Assembly (NCBI RefSeq): GCF_050003625.1
Contig: NC_134401.1
Coordinates: forward strand, 69,978,537-70,042,536
Length of the DNA stretch: 64,000 nucleotides
Reading direction: 5' to 3'
Source: Haematobia irritans
Taxonomy: Eukaryota; Arthropoda; Insecta; Diptera; Muscidae
Of this stretch, positions 63,964-64,000 are shown one piece after another (the first letter of the stretch is position 1; each line of letters starts with the position of its first letter). Under the pieces are notes generated by a model that saw nothing but the letters and a program-made list of their open reading frames with translations, searched no databases and was not told where the DNA came from. The position numbers and the translations under genes are program-made.

Positions 63964-64000
63964 TAACATGTGAAAAAAAAGTAATTATGTCTAACAAAAT

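Overview
This window looks like nuclear DNA from a higher fly, most likely a calyptrate/muscoid dipteran; that placement is an inference. The evidence is one recognisable host exon from the fly gene scribbler/brakeless (sbb, the ZNF608/ZNF609 family), overall AT-richness, and a dense load of insect-type transposable elements. No bacterial genes, rRNA genes or CRISPR arrays are visible. The only host coding sequence I can defend is the large sbb exon on the minus strand at 9588-11454. The rest is intron or intergenic DNA filled with layers of nested transposons.

Layout. 1-3.4 kb: a minus-strand non-LTR retrotransposon (LINE) relic. A DD37E Tc1/mariner element sits in its endonuclease, and a 568-bp MITE sits inside that mariner. 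3.4-9.25 kb: small fragments, then another copy of the same MITE split by a hAT-type element (8-bp target duplication) and a second inverted-repeat element. These carry further repeats and a tRNA-derived SINE. 9.6-11.5 kb: the sbb exon. 12.3-14.1 kb: a SINE split by a LINE fragment, which is itself followed by a PIF/Harbinger-like MITE. 15.5-17.7 kb: a mariner with a DD41D 'rosa-type' mariner inside it. 18.3-21.4 kb: SINE and LINE fragments and three inverted-repeat elements. 21.9-27.9 kb: a decayed errantivirus-like LTR element (5' LTR, tRNA-Pro primer site, gag, pol, env) without its 3' end. 28.3-32.4 kb: a MITE containing a SINE, a copia relic beside LINE fragments, and a Tc1 relic. 32.4-36.75 kb: a LOA/I-like LINE. 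36.75-37.9 kb: a mariner with an internal tandem duplication.

37.95-52.04 kb is one Ty3/gypsy pol gene spread over 14 kb. It is broken by a plus-strand LOA-like LINE with a 14-bp target duplication (which contains a Jockey/CR1-like LINE), by a duplicated integrase patch around foreign reverse-transcriptase sequence, by a minus-strand LOA-like LINE with a 7-bp duplication, and by a Harbinger-type MITE. 52.6-61.5 kb is the most striking object: an 8,894-bp Foldback-like element flanked by the 9-bp duplication AGCAAACGA. Its ends are near-perfect inverted copies, its arms are built of about 156-bp tandem repeats, and its centre is a 29-30-bp minisatellite. 61.5-64 kb holds LINE fragments, short repeats and more Harbinger-type MITEs.

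How the parts relate. The LOA-like LINE and the SINE share about 70 bp of 3' sequence and the same CCTAA-repeat tail, so the LINE probably supplies the enzymes that move the SINE. Target duplications at most junctions let the insertions be ordered in time. Almost all transposon genes are broken. The exceptions with long clean reading frames are the 5'-truncated Jockey/CR1-like LINE at 41.55-43.19 kb and parts of the LOA-like LINEs, which suggests these are younger.
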